Shown here: positions 1-5,717 of the stretch, piece after piece | How the letters are laid out: each line of letters starts with the position of its first letter | Position numbering within the stretch: position 1 is the stretch's first letter | Assembly: GCA_945882005.1 (NCBI GenBank) | Contig: CAMCWG010000154.1 | Location: forward strand, 1-7,273 | DNA length: 7,273 nt | Origin: Bordetella parapertussis | Lineage (GTDB): Bacteria > Pseudomonadota > Gammaproteobacteria > Burkholderiales > Burkholderiaceae_B | Direction: 5' to 3' | The notes under the pieces: model-generated | The model's database searches: none | What the model was told of the DNA's origin: nothing | Seen by the model: only the letters and a program-made list of their open reading frames with translations | Program-made: the position numbers and the translations under genes

Positions 1-1352
1 GTCACTGTTTGCGGAAAGAAAATCACAATGACTACAAGCATTAATTGCAGTAGCACCCATGGAATAGAGCCAAGATAAATATCTCTAGACAACACCTTTG
101 CTGGCAGAGAGCCAGACTTGAATAAGTTGTCGGCCGTGCTGCGCAAGTAAAACAGAGCGAAGCCAAAGGGCGGATGCATAAAGCTAGTCTGCATGTTCAC
201 GCATAACAGAACACCAAACCAAATCATGTCAATCCCAAGCTTGCTCGCGACAGGCGCAAGCATAGGCAGGATGATGAAAGCGATCTCAAAGAAATCTAAG
301 AAAAACGCGAGGAAGAATACAAAAATATTAACGACGAACAGAAAGCCAATCTGACCACCGGGCAAACTAGATAGCAAGTGCTCGATCCATATGGCACCAT
401 CTACACCCTGAAATACCAGTGAGAACACCCGCGATCCGATCAGAATAAAGACCACCATGGCGGTGATACGCATCGTGCCTGTCATACCATCGCGCACGAT
501 TTCCCAGTTCAGCCGTCGGTGAAAGGCCGCAAGCAGTATTGCGCCCACAGCACCCATCGCACCCGCTTCGGTGGGCGTTGCAATCGCAGTGGTCATGAAA
601 GGTAGACCACCCATGCTCCCCAACACAGCAAAAATGAGCATCGCCGAGGGAATGATGCCGCGCAAACATTTGCGCCAAAGTTCCCAGCCATGCAGCGTGC
701 GCGCCTCGGGCGGCAACCCTGGCATATGGCCCGGGCGCAGTCGGGACAGCACGAAGGTATAGACTAAAAATAAAAGGATCTGAAGAATCGATGGACCCCA
801 GGCCCCTTTGTACATATCGCCTACTGAGCGACCCAGTTGATCAGCCATGACCACGAGCACCAGAGAGGGCGGTACGAGCTGTGTAATGGTTCCTGACGCC
901 GCGAGAACTCCAGTGGCGTAACGCATGTTGTAACCATAGCGCATCATGACAGGTAGCGAGATCATCGCCATCGCGATGACCTGCCCAGCGACGGTACCTG
1001 TCACCGCGCCCAGAATAAAGCCCACGATGATGACGGAATAACCGACGCCACCCCGTATCGGACCGAACAGCTGTCCCATCGAGTCGAGCATATCTTCGGC
1101 TAACCCACACTTCTCGAGCACTGCCCCCATCAAGGTAAAGAATGGAATGGCTAACAATAGATCGTTGGATAAAATACTGAAGATATTCAGCGGCAAGTTG
1201 TACATAAAGGCGGCGGGAAACCAACCCATCTGGATCGCAATAAAGCCGCTTAACAGTCCCAACGCAGACAACGAAAATGCAACGGGAAATCCAATCAACA
1301 TGATCAGAATTAACCCCAGGAACATTAGGGGCGCGAAATTTTGCATGCTCAT
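1..1352 (-). CDS. TRAP transporter large permease subunit, DctM type, mannitol/chloroaromatic class (3' end beyond window)
   Basis: This is the large integral inner-membrane subunit of a tripartite ATP-independent periplasmic transporter, the part that carries a substrate (usually an organic acid) inward with sodium or proton. Reading the minus strand from ATG at 1352 gives 450 uninterrupted codons to the left edge. The protein is almost wholly hydrophobic helices. Hallmarks are PIRGGVGYS (residues 98-106), GTITQLVPPSLVLVVMADQLG (154-174), ATPTEAGAMG (258-267), EIAFIILPMLAPVA (356-369) and MQTSFMHPPFGFALFYLR (387-404). The last is typical of the FcbT3-like (COG4664) branch rather than succinate DctM. 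The family's usual length suggests only a few C-terminal residues lie outside. The start overlaps the dctQ stop as ATGA, with GAGAGG (1366-1361) eight bases upstream, so translation is probably coupled. The substrate is not deducible. I am sure of the family and less sure of the subclass. Confidence 0.95.
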   Translation of the reverse strand, partial: MSMQNFAPLMFLGLILIMLIGFPVAFSLSALGLLSGFIAIQMGWFPAAFMYNLPLNIFSILSNDLLLAIPFFTLMGAVLEKCGLAEDMLDSMGQLFGPIRGGVGYSVIIVGFILGAVTGTVAGQVIAMAMISLPVMMRYGYNMRYATGVLAASGTITQLVPPSLVLVVMADQLGRSVGDMYKGAWGPSILQILLFLVYTFVLSRLRPGHMPGLPPEARTLHGWELWRKCLRGIIPSAMLIFAVLGSMGGLPFMTTAIATPTEAGAMGAVGAILLAAFHRRLNWEIVRDGMTGTMRITAMVVFILIGSRVFSLVFQGVDGAIWIEHLLSSLPGGQIGFLFVVNIFVFFLAFFLDFFEIAFIILPMLAPVASKLGIDMIWFGVLLCVNMQTSFMHPPFGFALFYLRSTADNLFKSGSLPAKVLSRDIYLGSIPWVLLQLMLVVIVIFFPQTV

Positions 1353-1888
1353 TGAAGTGGCCTCTCGTAGGTCAGATCCATCTGATAGGCACCAGTCAAC
1401 CAGCCGACGCGCTTAATCATTTCGGCAACGCCTTGCAATGCCATCAAGGCAAAGCCCAGCGGTAACAACATCATGACAGGCCAGCGGATCAAGCCCCCAG
1501 CGTTCCCGGAGATTTCACCAGAAACATACATGCCGACAAACAAAGGCCATGAAAGATAGGCAAACAGCAGCATCGCGGGCATCAAAAAGAAGGTCAGCCC
1601 AAATAAGTCGATCCAGACTCGGCTCTTACTTTTTAGCGTTCCGTAAATCACGTCTACACGGACGTGCTCGTTGACGCGTAGGACTTGCGCCGCGCCAAGC
1701 ATCACACAGGCTGCAAACAAATACCATTGAATTTCAAGCCAGCCGTTTGAGCTGTAAGAAAACGTGTAGCGCATCACTGCGTTACCCGCGCTAATTAAAC
1801 TGCAAAGCAGGACTGCCCACTTTGCGAATACCGCAAAAAAATCGCTCACCCGATCGATTAGGCGCGCCAAAGCAAGTAACTGGATCAT
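1349..1888 (-). CDS. TRAP transporter small permease subunit, DctQ type
   Basis: This is the small membrane subunit that pairs with the adjacent DctM-type subunit in the inner membrane. The 179 residues hold four likely transmembrane helices at about 18-38, 50-70, 93-117 and 134-155, the family's usual layout. Recognisable blocks are SAGNAVMRY (33-41), WLEIQWYLF (50-58), NEHVRVDV (73-80) and GGLIRWPVM (131-139). These are characteristic of the FcbT2-like (COG4665) mannitol/chloroaromatic branch. The ATG at 1888 is supported by a strong Shine-Dalgarno GGAGGT ending seven to eight bases upstream. The stop TGA overlaps the ATG of the large subunit. The gene begins the TRAP pair after a 160-base non-coding spacer, so it may have its own promoter. 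No solute-binding protein gene precedes it. The substrate is unknown; aromatic or other organic acids are suggested only by subclass. Confidence 0.95.
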   Translation of the reverse strand: MIQLLALARLIDRVSDFFAVFAKWAVLLCSLISAGNAVMRYTFSYSSNGWLEIQWYLFAACVMLGAAQVLRVNEHVRVDVIYGTLKSKSRVWIDLFGLTFFLMPAMLLFAYLSWPLFVGMYVSGEISGNAGGLIRWPVMMLLPLGFALMALQGVAEMIKRVGWLTGAYQMDLTYERPLQ

Positions 1889-2048
1889 CTCTATACCTCC
1901 AAGCGTTTAGCTGCGCCACAACAAGCAAGCGCAAGCCGAAAGCTAACGTCAGATCATAACGAAATGTTGGCTATAAAACCCTACTTTGAACTGGGCTTTG
2001 CCGGCGAATCGACCCGTGGTTAACCCTTAGATGTGGAGCGGCATACGG
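1889..2048 (-). promoter_or_regulatory. Spacer between amidohydrolase and TRAP genes, possible promoter
   Basis: This 160-base non-coding stretch separates the amidohydrolase stop from the dctQ start. On the minus strand TATGAT (1958-1953) matches five of six bases of a sigma-70 -10 element, but I find no good -35 at 16-18 bases, so the promoter call is weak. The stretch also holds the eight-base palindrome GGTTAACC (2018-2025). A run of related AAGC-rich words lies around 1922-1943. No hairpin followed by a T-run is visible, so I do not call a terminator and read-through from the upstream genes remains possible. Confidence 0.3.
1895..1900 (-). promoter_or_regulatory. Ribosome binding site of the TRAP small subunit
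   Basis: The minus strand reads GGAGGT here, an almost complete anti-16S match, seven nucleotides before the ATG at 1888. It is the strongest ribosome binding site in the window and fixes the start of the small permease gene. It suggests the TRAP pair is translated more efficiently than the upstream amidohydrolase, whose start has no clear site. Confidence 0.8.
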
Positions 2049-3245
2049 TTATCTTGCGTCCGAGAGCCAGCGTTCTGTGAGGCGAACAAAATAGCTCGCC
2101 CCCACCGGGATGATTGCATCATTGAAATCGTAGGACGTGTTGTGCACAACACATGCGCCTTCTCCATGGCCCTCTAACCGATGCTTGCCTTCACCGTTTC
2201 CAATAAAGGCATAACAACCCGGCTTCACCAACAGCATGTGTGCAAAATCTTCTCCGGCCATTACACCAGGGTACTGGTCGTTCACCATGTCTGGGCCCAC
2301 GATTTCGCGCATAATCTGCGCCGCGAAATCCGCTTCATTCGCATGATTGACGACCGGCGGCGATGCACGTCTGAAAAAAATGTCCGCTTCACACTCATGC
2401 GCCAATGCAGTCTGCGTGGCGAGCGTGCGCAGCCTTTCTTCCAAACGATCTAACGCTGAGACGGAGAAAGTGCGGATGGTCCCACCCACCGACGCAGAGT
2501 TGGGAATCACGTTTGGTGCGGAAGAACCTTCAAGTTGGGTCACAGCCAACAGCGCCCGTTCGGTGCCAGGTATCACTTTTGCAACGAGCCCTTGAAGTGC
2601 TGTCGCCAACGACAGGACCGGTGTGATGGGATCGATGCCAGTATGCGGAAGCGAAGCGTGCGTCCCCTGACCTTTCATAGTGACTTTGAAGGTGCTGCTC
2701 GACGCCATCAGCGGGCCACGATTTAAAGCAAAGCCTCCCACCGAGCCAATTGACCAATTGTGTAGCCCAAAAATTGCTTCACACGGAAAGCGTTCAAACA
2801 AACCATCATCAATCATTTTCTTCGCGCCCGCCTTGCCCATCTCTTCGGCTGGCTGAAAAACAAAATGTACGGTGCCATCAAAGTTGCGTGTCTGAGAAAG
2901 GTGCCAGGCAGCAGCGAGAAGCATCGTGGTGTGTCCATCATGACCACAGGCATGCATCTTGCCATCGTGAGTGGAACGGTGCTCGAATTCGTTTAACTCT
3001 TGTAGAGGCAGTGCATCCATATCAGCCCGCAAGCCAATCGTGCGCTTACTATTCCCAGCCTTCAATACGCCCACCACGCCAGTACCTGCAATGCCGCGAT
3101 GCACCTCAATGCCCCATTCTTTTAATAGACCCGCCACGATTTCAGAGGTGCGGTGCTCGTCAAAACCGAGCTCTGGATGCGCGTGAATATCGCGGCGAAT
3201 CTTGATAAAGCGGCTGTAGTCGGCAAATGCGTCATTGACTTTCAT
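2049..3245 (-). CDS. M20D family metal-dependent amidohydrolase (hippurate / N-acyl-amino-acid hydrolase-like)
   Basis: This is a cytoplasmic binuclear metallo-amidohydrolase that cleaves the amide bond of N-acyl or N-aroyl amino acids; family members act on hippurate, N-acetyl amino acids or auxin conjugates. The 398 residues are full length. The motifs are RADMDALP (73-80), the metal-ligand block HACGHDGHTT (98-107, with Cys100 and His102), PAEE (132-135, with the catalytic and ligand glutamates), GLHNW (160-164, His162), the dimerisation-domain GQGTHAS (192-198, His196), MAGEDFA (329-335) and VHNTSYDFND (367-376, His368). The Cys ligand and MAGEDF mark the M20D branch. There is no signal peptide. 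ATG at 3245 is the only good start and lacks a clear Shine-Dalgarno. The gene lies 51 bases after the dehydrogenase and upstream of a TRAP importer, so its substrate may be what that importer brings in. The exact substrate is unknown. Confidence 0.93.
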   Translation of the reverse strand: MKVNDAFADYSRFIKIRRDIHAHPELGFDEHRTSEIVAGLLKEWGIEVHRGIAGTGVVGVLKAGNSKRTIGLRADMDALPLQELNEFEHRSTHDGKMHACGHDGHTTMLLAAAWHLSQTRNFDGTVHFVFQPAEEMGKAGAKKMIDDGLFERFPCEAIFGLHNWSIGSVGGFALNRGPLMASSSTFKVTMKGQGTHASLPHTGIDPITPVLSLATALQGLVAKVIPGTERALLAVTQLEGSSAPNVIPNSASVGGTIRTFSVSALDRLEERLRTLATQTALAHECEADIFFRRASPPVVNHANEADFAAQIMREIVGPDMVNDQYPGVMAGEDFAHMLLVKPGCYAFIGNGEGKHRLEGHGEGACVVHNTSYDFNDAIIPVGASYFVRLTERWLSDAR

Positions 3246-3296
3246 GTTGTAGTGACCAGTGAGTGCGTTGATTAAAATTTAAGAAAGAATCCGTTC

Positions 3297-4223
3297 TTAC
3301 TTTTCGGCAGATTTTTTGTGTGCAGCAAGTGCCATCAGGCGCCGATCCCGCCACAGGCGCCGCGCCAACAGTTTGTCTTTTGGCAGTAAAGAGCGACGTT
3401 GTGCTTCAAGCTTTTGAATGACGTCCTCTGACCAGTGCTCAGTTGAGGTCTGCTCAAGAGACATCGCTTGATACATCTCATCGAATCGATGTGCGTAATC
3501 CGCCAGTCCTTCCGGCGCATTGAGGTCAATGGTCTCGAAGGGGCCCATAAAAGACCAACGTAAGCCCAGCCCCTCTTTGACTGTCACGTCCAGACCCTCA
3601 GCATCGACATAGCCGTTTTCGACCAGTCGAAACGCCTCGCGCAACAGAGCGCCTTGCAAGCGATTCAATACAAAACCTTTCAATTCCTTATGAATCTTGA
3701 CCGGTTTTTGGCCTACCCCCTCCATCACATCCCACGCCTGCTGCACGACAGAGGCATCGGTCCAGGGTGCGCCACATATTTCAACCACAGGCACAAGATA
3801 GGGAGGATTCACGGGGTGCGCGATCAGGCAACGCGCGCGTCCAGCTAAATTTTCCGTAAACGCGGAAGCGGGAATGCTCGACGTCGAGCTTGCTAAAACG
3901 GCTGTAGGCGCAGCCAGTGCGTCCATTCTGGAGAAGATTTCTTTTTTGGTCTCAAGCCGCTCCGGTAGACTTTCTTGTGCGTATTGCGCATCCGCCAAGG
4001 CCTCTTCAAGCGTCGTCACGCTTTTGATTCGTCCGACCAAACCTGCTGGGTCAGTAATGAGCCCAGCTGCATACAAATCTGCGACTTGCTTTGCAATCAA
4101 TGTCTGCGCATGTGCGACTGCTGCGGGGTCACCATCCCACATGTTGACCTGATGACCACCGCGCGCAAAAACGATCGCCCACGCCTGACCCACTAGCCCC
4201 GATCCTACAATTGCTATATTCAT
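3297..4223 (-). CDS. 3-hydroxyacyl-CoA dehydrogenase family protein, lambda-crystallin / L-gulonate 3-dehydrogenase-like
   Basis: This is an NAD-dependent dehydrogenase of 308 residues that oxidises a 3-hydroxy group. An N-terminal Rossmann fold carries GSGLVG (7-12), with Asp30 after the second strand favouring NAD over NADP. The catalytic region has SSTSS (112-116), AHPVNPPYLVPVVE (135-148, His136 and Glu148) and the C-terminal domain opener GFVLNRLQGA (183-192, Asn187). The Ser-His-Glu-Asn spacing agrees with 3-hydroxyacyl-CoA dehydrogenases. However, HPVNPPYLVPVVE, EGLGLRW and GPFETIDLN resemble the vertebrate lambda-crystallin/L-gulonate dehydrogenase group more than FadB-type enzymes. 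The tail after about 285 is rich in Lys and Arg. ATG at 4223 is preceded by AAGGA (4234-4230) at a good distance. It sits 67 bases after the ABC ATPase and 51 before the amidohydrolase, probably co-transcribed. It might act on a 3-hydroxy acid rather than a CoA thioester. Confidence 0.9.
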   Translation of the reverse strand: MNIAIVGSGLVGQAWAIVFARGGHQVNMWDGDPAAVAHAQTLIAKQVADLYAAGLITDPAGLVGRIKSVTTLEEALADAQYAQESLPERLETKKEIFSRMDALAAPTAVLASSTSSIPASAFTENLAGRARCLIAHPVNPPYLVPVVEICGAPWTDASVVQQAWDVMEGVGQKPVKIHKELKGFVLNRLQGALLREAFRLVENGYVDAEGLDVTVKEGLGLRWSFMGPFETIDLNAPEGLADYAHRFDEMYQAMSLEQTSTEHWSEDVIQKLEAQRRSLLPKDKLLARRLWRDRRLMALAAHKKSAEK

Positions 4224-4229
4224 TTCAAT

Positions 4230-4234
4230 TCCTT
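4230..4234 (-). promoter_or_regulatory. Ribosome binding site of the dehydrogenase gene
   Basis: The minus strand reads AAGGA six bases before the ATG at 4223. This supports that start codon and the 308-residue protein beginning directly with the Rossmann strand MNIAIVGSG. Confidence 0.6.
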
Positions 4235-4290
4235 GCCAAAGTCACCGACCTGCTGCGCTGCAGCATAAAGGGATGACGAGTTGAAACAGC

Positions 4291-5088
4291 TTAACAAGTA
4301 ACCCGATCGAGCACCAGCACGCACCCCGTATCCAAAGGATGGGGCATCACCATCATGTCTAAGCCGAAGGTGTCCTTGAGTGTCTGAGGGGTCAATGCAA
4401 CCTGAGGACAGCCCTGGGAGACAACGCTCGCCTTGCCAAGAAGCACCAAACGGTCACACCACCGTGCACCAAGATTAATATCGTGCAGCGCAACAAGGAC
4501 GCCCGCCTGATAGCGGGTTGCAAAGAGTCGTAAACAGCGCATCAATTCAATCTGGTGTCGTGCATCTAAACTGGCAGCAGGCTCATCGAGAAGAATGAAA
4601 GGCTTCTCGCCATGTGCTGCGATCGCCAAGCCTTGAACCAACACGCGCGCAAGGTGCACCCGCTGCTTTTCGCCGCCCGACAGGGTCAGATAGCGGCGCG
4701 GCGCCAAATCCACCAAATCTGCCCAGCCTAAAGCCTGCGCCACCCATGCATCAACAACACTGGGACTTGCCTCAGGAAAGGGGTAGGCCCCCATTTCAGC
4801 GACTTCGGTCACCGTTAAATCAAAGCTCAAGCTTGGCGTTTGCGGCAGAACAGCCCTGCAACGTGCCTGCTCGGTCGCATCCAACCCGGCCAGATCTCGA
4901 CCCGAGATCATGATCTGACCTGCTGCGGGACAAACCTCACCCGCAACGGCGTCAATCAATGTTGATTTACCCGCCCCGTTTTCACCAAGGACGCCAACAA
5001 CCTCGCCTGGGGCAAGGGTCAGACTGACGTCGTCGAGCACCAGACGGGCTGCCCGAGATAGCCTGATTCCTTGCAAACTTATGGTCAT
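4291..5088 (-). CDS. hmuV: ABC transporter ATP-binding protein, haem importer HmuV type
   Basis: This is the cytoplasmic ATPase that would power an iron-complex or haem importer of the FecCD/BtuC fold. The 265 residues are full length. Walker A is GENGAGKST (35-43), the Q-loop lies in RAVLPQ (78-83), the signature is LSGGE (136-140), Walker B with catalytic Glu is FILLDEP (164-170) and the switch histidine is His202 in ALHDINL. The words RAVLPQ, RRYLTLSGGEKQRVHLARVL and the C-terminal HPLDTGC are HmuV-like; BtuD or FecE-type siderophore ATPases are the alternatives. The ATG at 5088 is the only in-frame ATG near this position, without a strong ribosome binding site. The gene starts the minus-strand run and is divergent from the molybdenum hydroxylase genes. 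No TonB receptor, binding protein or permease gene lies beside it, so partners must be elsewhere or absent. The family is certain; the haem substrate is probable only. Confidence 0.88.
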   Translation of the reverse strand: MTISLQGIRLSRAARLVLDDVSLTLAPGEVVGVLGENGAGKSTLIDAVAGEVCPAAGQIMISGRDLAGLDATEQARCRAVLPQTPSLSFDLTVTEVAEMGAYPFPEASPSVVDAWVAQALGWADLVDLAPRRYLTLSGGEKQRVHLARVLVQGLAIAAHGEKPFILLDEPAASLDARHQIELMRCLRLFATRYQAGVLVALHDINLGARWCDRLVLLGKASVVSQGCPQVALTPQTLKDTFGLDMMVMPHPLDTGCVLVLDRVTC

Positions 5089-5164
5089 GCGTGCGCCATC
5101 ATTCGAGAGGTGTATTTGATGCTTTGCAATTTCACGCCATTTCGGTAAAGTGGTTGCTGTAAGT

Positions 5165-5193
5165 CTGACGACCTATTCTGGTCGCAATAATAT
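5165..5193 (+). promoter_or_regulatory. Candidate sigma-70 promoter of the molybdenum hydroxylase operon
   Basis: CTGACG (5165-5170) and TAATAT (5188-5193) each match four of six consensus positions and are exactly 17 bases apart. Transcription would start near 5200, giving a very short leader just covering the ribosome binding site. An overlapping TATAAA at 5191-5196 is an alternative -10 but has no -35. The prediction is by eye and modest. Confidence 0.4.
5169..5184. promoter_or_regulatory. Inverted repeat CGACC-N6-GGTCG, candidate operator
   Basis: A perfect five-base inverted repeat with a six-base centre (CGACC TATTCT GGTCG) lies between the -35 and -10 boxes of the predicted plus-strand promoter, the usual place for a repressor site. 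The dyad of about sixteen bases has the size bound by a dimeric TetR, GntR or MarR-type protein. No regulator gene is present in the window. A chance five-base dyad is not negligible, so the call rests mainly on position. Confidence 0.35.
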
Positions 5194-5200
5194 AAATAGC

Positions 5201-5205
5201 GGGAG
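5201..5205 (+). promoter_or_regulatory. Ribosome binding site of the [2Fe-2S] subunit
   Basis: GGGAG lies six bases before the ATG at 5212, which fixes the start of the small subunit immediately before its ferredoxin fold. Confidence 0.65.
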
Positions 5206-5211
5206 ACAAGC

Positions 5212-5673
5212 ATGGCAACGGTAAATTTGAGTGTAAACGGCAAGTCGCACAAAGTCGAAATTGAAGACGACACCCCACTGCTATACGCATTGCGGGACAA
5301 CCTTGAAATCAACGGACCTAAGTTTGGCTGCGGCCTTGGACAATGCGGGGCCTGTACGGTCGTTGTAGACGGCCAGGCCGTGCGCTCGTGCGTAACGCCC
5401 GCTACGGCTATGCAAGGTAAGAGCGTCACCACGCTCGAAGGGCTGGGCAGTGCAAAAAAACCTGGCAAATTACAACAAGCGTTCATTGATGAGCAGGCCG
5501 TGCAGTGCGGCTATTGCATTAACGGCATGATCATGACTGCCAGCGCATTTCTCGCCAACAATAAAAACCCAACGGACGCGCAAATCAATGAGGCCCTCGC
5601 GGGAAATCTGTGTCGGTGCGGTACCCATCAGCGGATTGTGGCAGCGGTAAAACGCTACCTCGCTGCTGCCTGA
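5212..5673 (+). CDS. (2Fe-2S)-binding small subunit of a molybdenum hydroxylase, isoquinoline 1-oxidoreductase alpha type
   Basis: This electron-transfer subunit passes electrons from the molybdenum site of the large subunit to an acceptor. The 153 residues, usual for the family, have an N-terminal plant-ferredoxin-like domain with cluster cysteines 40, 45, 48 and 60 (GCGLGQCGACTV from 39). A C-terminal helical domain carries cysteines 99, 102, 134 and 136 (QCGYCINGM and LCRCGTH). All eight ligands are present, so both [2Fe-2S] clusters can form. There is no signal peptide; in related enzymes the small subunit is carried across the inner membrane with its Tat-tagged partner. The start is supported by GGGAG. 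The large subunit follows after 35 bases in the same operon, and no FAD-binding medium subunit gene lies between them. It resembles isoquinoline 1-oxidoreductase IorA and nicotinate dehydrogenase NicA equally well, so no symbol is given. Confidence 0.95.
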   Translation: MATVNLSVNGKSHKVEIEDDTPLLYALRDNLEINGPKFGCGLGQCGACTVVVDGQAVRSCVTPATAMQGKSVTTLEGLGSAKKPGKLQQAFIDEQAVQCGYCINGMIMTASAFLANNKNPTDAQINEALAGNLCRCGTHQRIVAAVKRYLAAA

Positions 5674-5698
5674 CCCCATCCACAACCTATTCATACAC

Positions 5699-5703
5699 AG
5701 GTG
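5699..5703 (+). promoter_or_regulatory. Ribosome binding site of the large subunit, in front of a tandem octamer
   Basis: AGGTG ends five bases before the ATG at 5709. The GTG at 5701 cannot be the start because its frame closes at once with TGA at 5710-5712, so 5709 is the start. Confidence 0.6.
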
Positions 5704-5717
5704 AACGCATGAACGCA
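5702..5717 (+). repeat. Tandem duplication TGAACGCA x2 across the start codon
   Basis: The octamer TGAACGCA occurs twice in direct tandem, and the ATG start of the large subunit is formed at the junction of the two copies. It may be a chance or slippage duplication. Loss or gain of a copy would change the distance between ribosome binding site and start codon. Confidence 0.6.

Larger units (their letters stand above)
5089..5211. promoter_or_regulatory. Divergent intergenic region between ABC ATPase and molybdenum hydroxylase operons
   Basis: These 123 bases must drive both the minus-strand hmuV-like gene and the plus-strand oxidoreductase genes, unless one is transcribed from elsewhere. The plus-strand side is AT-rich just before the gene and holds the promoter and operator candidates listed separately. 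For the minus-strand gene I find no convincing pair of -35 and -10 boxes. No Fur-box-like GATAAT repeats are visible, although an iron or haem uptake ATPase might be expected to have them. Confidence 0.6.

Noticed and set aside
367..1224. Two minus-strand reading frames (367-678 and 841-1224) that could be read as small proteins
   Set aside because: Both lie inside the uninterrupted TRAP large-subunit frame in another phase, and their compositions, rich in Arg, His and Cys, look like shadows.
2018..2025. Palindrome GGTTAACC as a terminator for the amidohydrolase gene
   Set aside because: There is no loop, the stem is too short and no T-run follows on the transcribed strand.
2750..3205. A 151-residue plus-strand frame opposite the amidohydrolase
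   Set aside because: The opposite strand encodes the conserved metal-binding motifs of M20D, and this frame has no family features.
5454..5460. Run of seven A in the [2Fe-2S] subunit gene as a possible frameshift site
   Set aside because: The protein continues correctly through the run to the second cluster cysteines, and nothing suggests an alternative product.
5085..5486. A 133-residue minus-strand frame antisense to the [2Fe-2S] subunit and ending at the hmuV start
   Set aside because: It covers the divergent promoter region and is antisense to a gene with all eight cluster cysteines; it has no recognisable motif.
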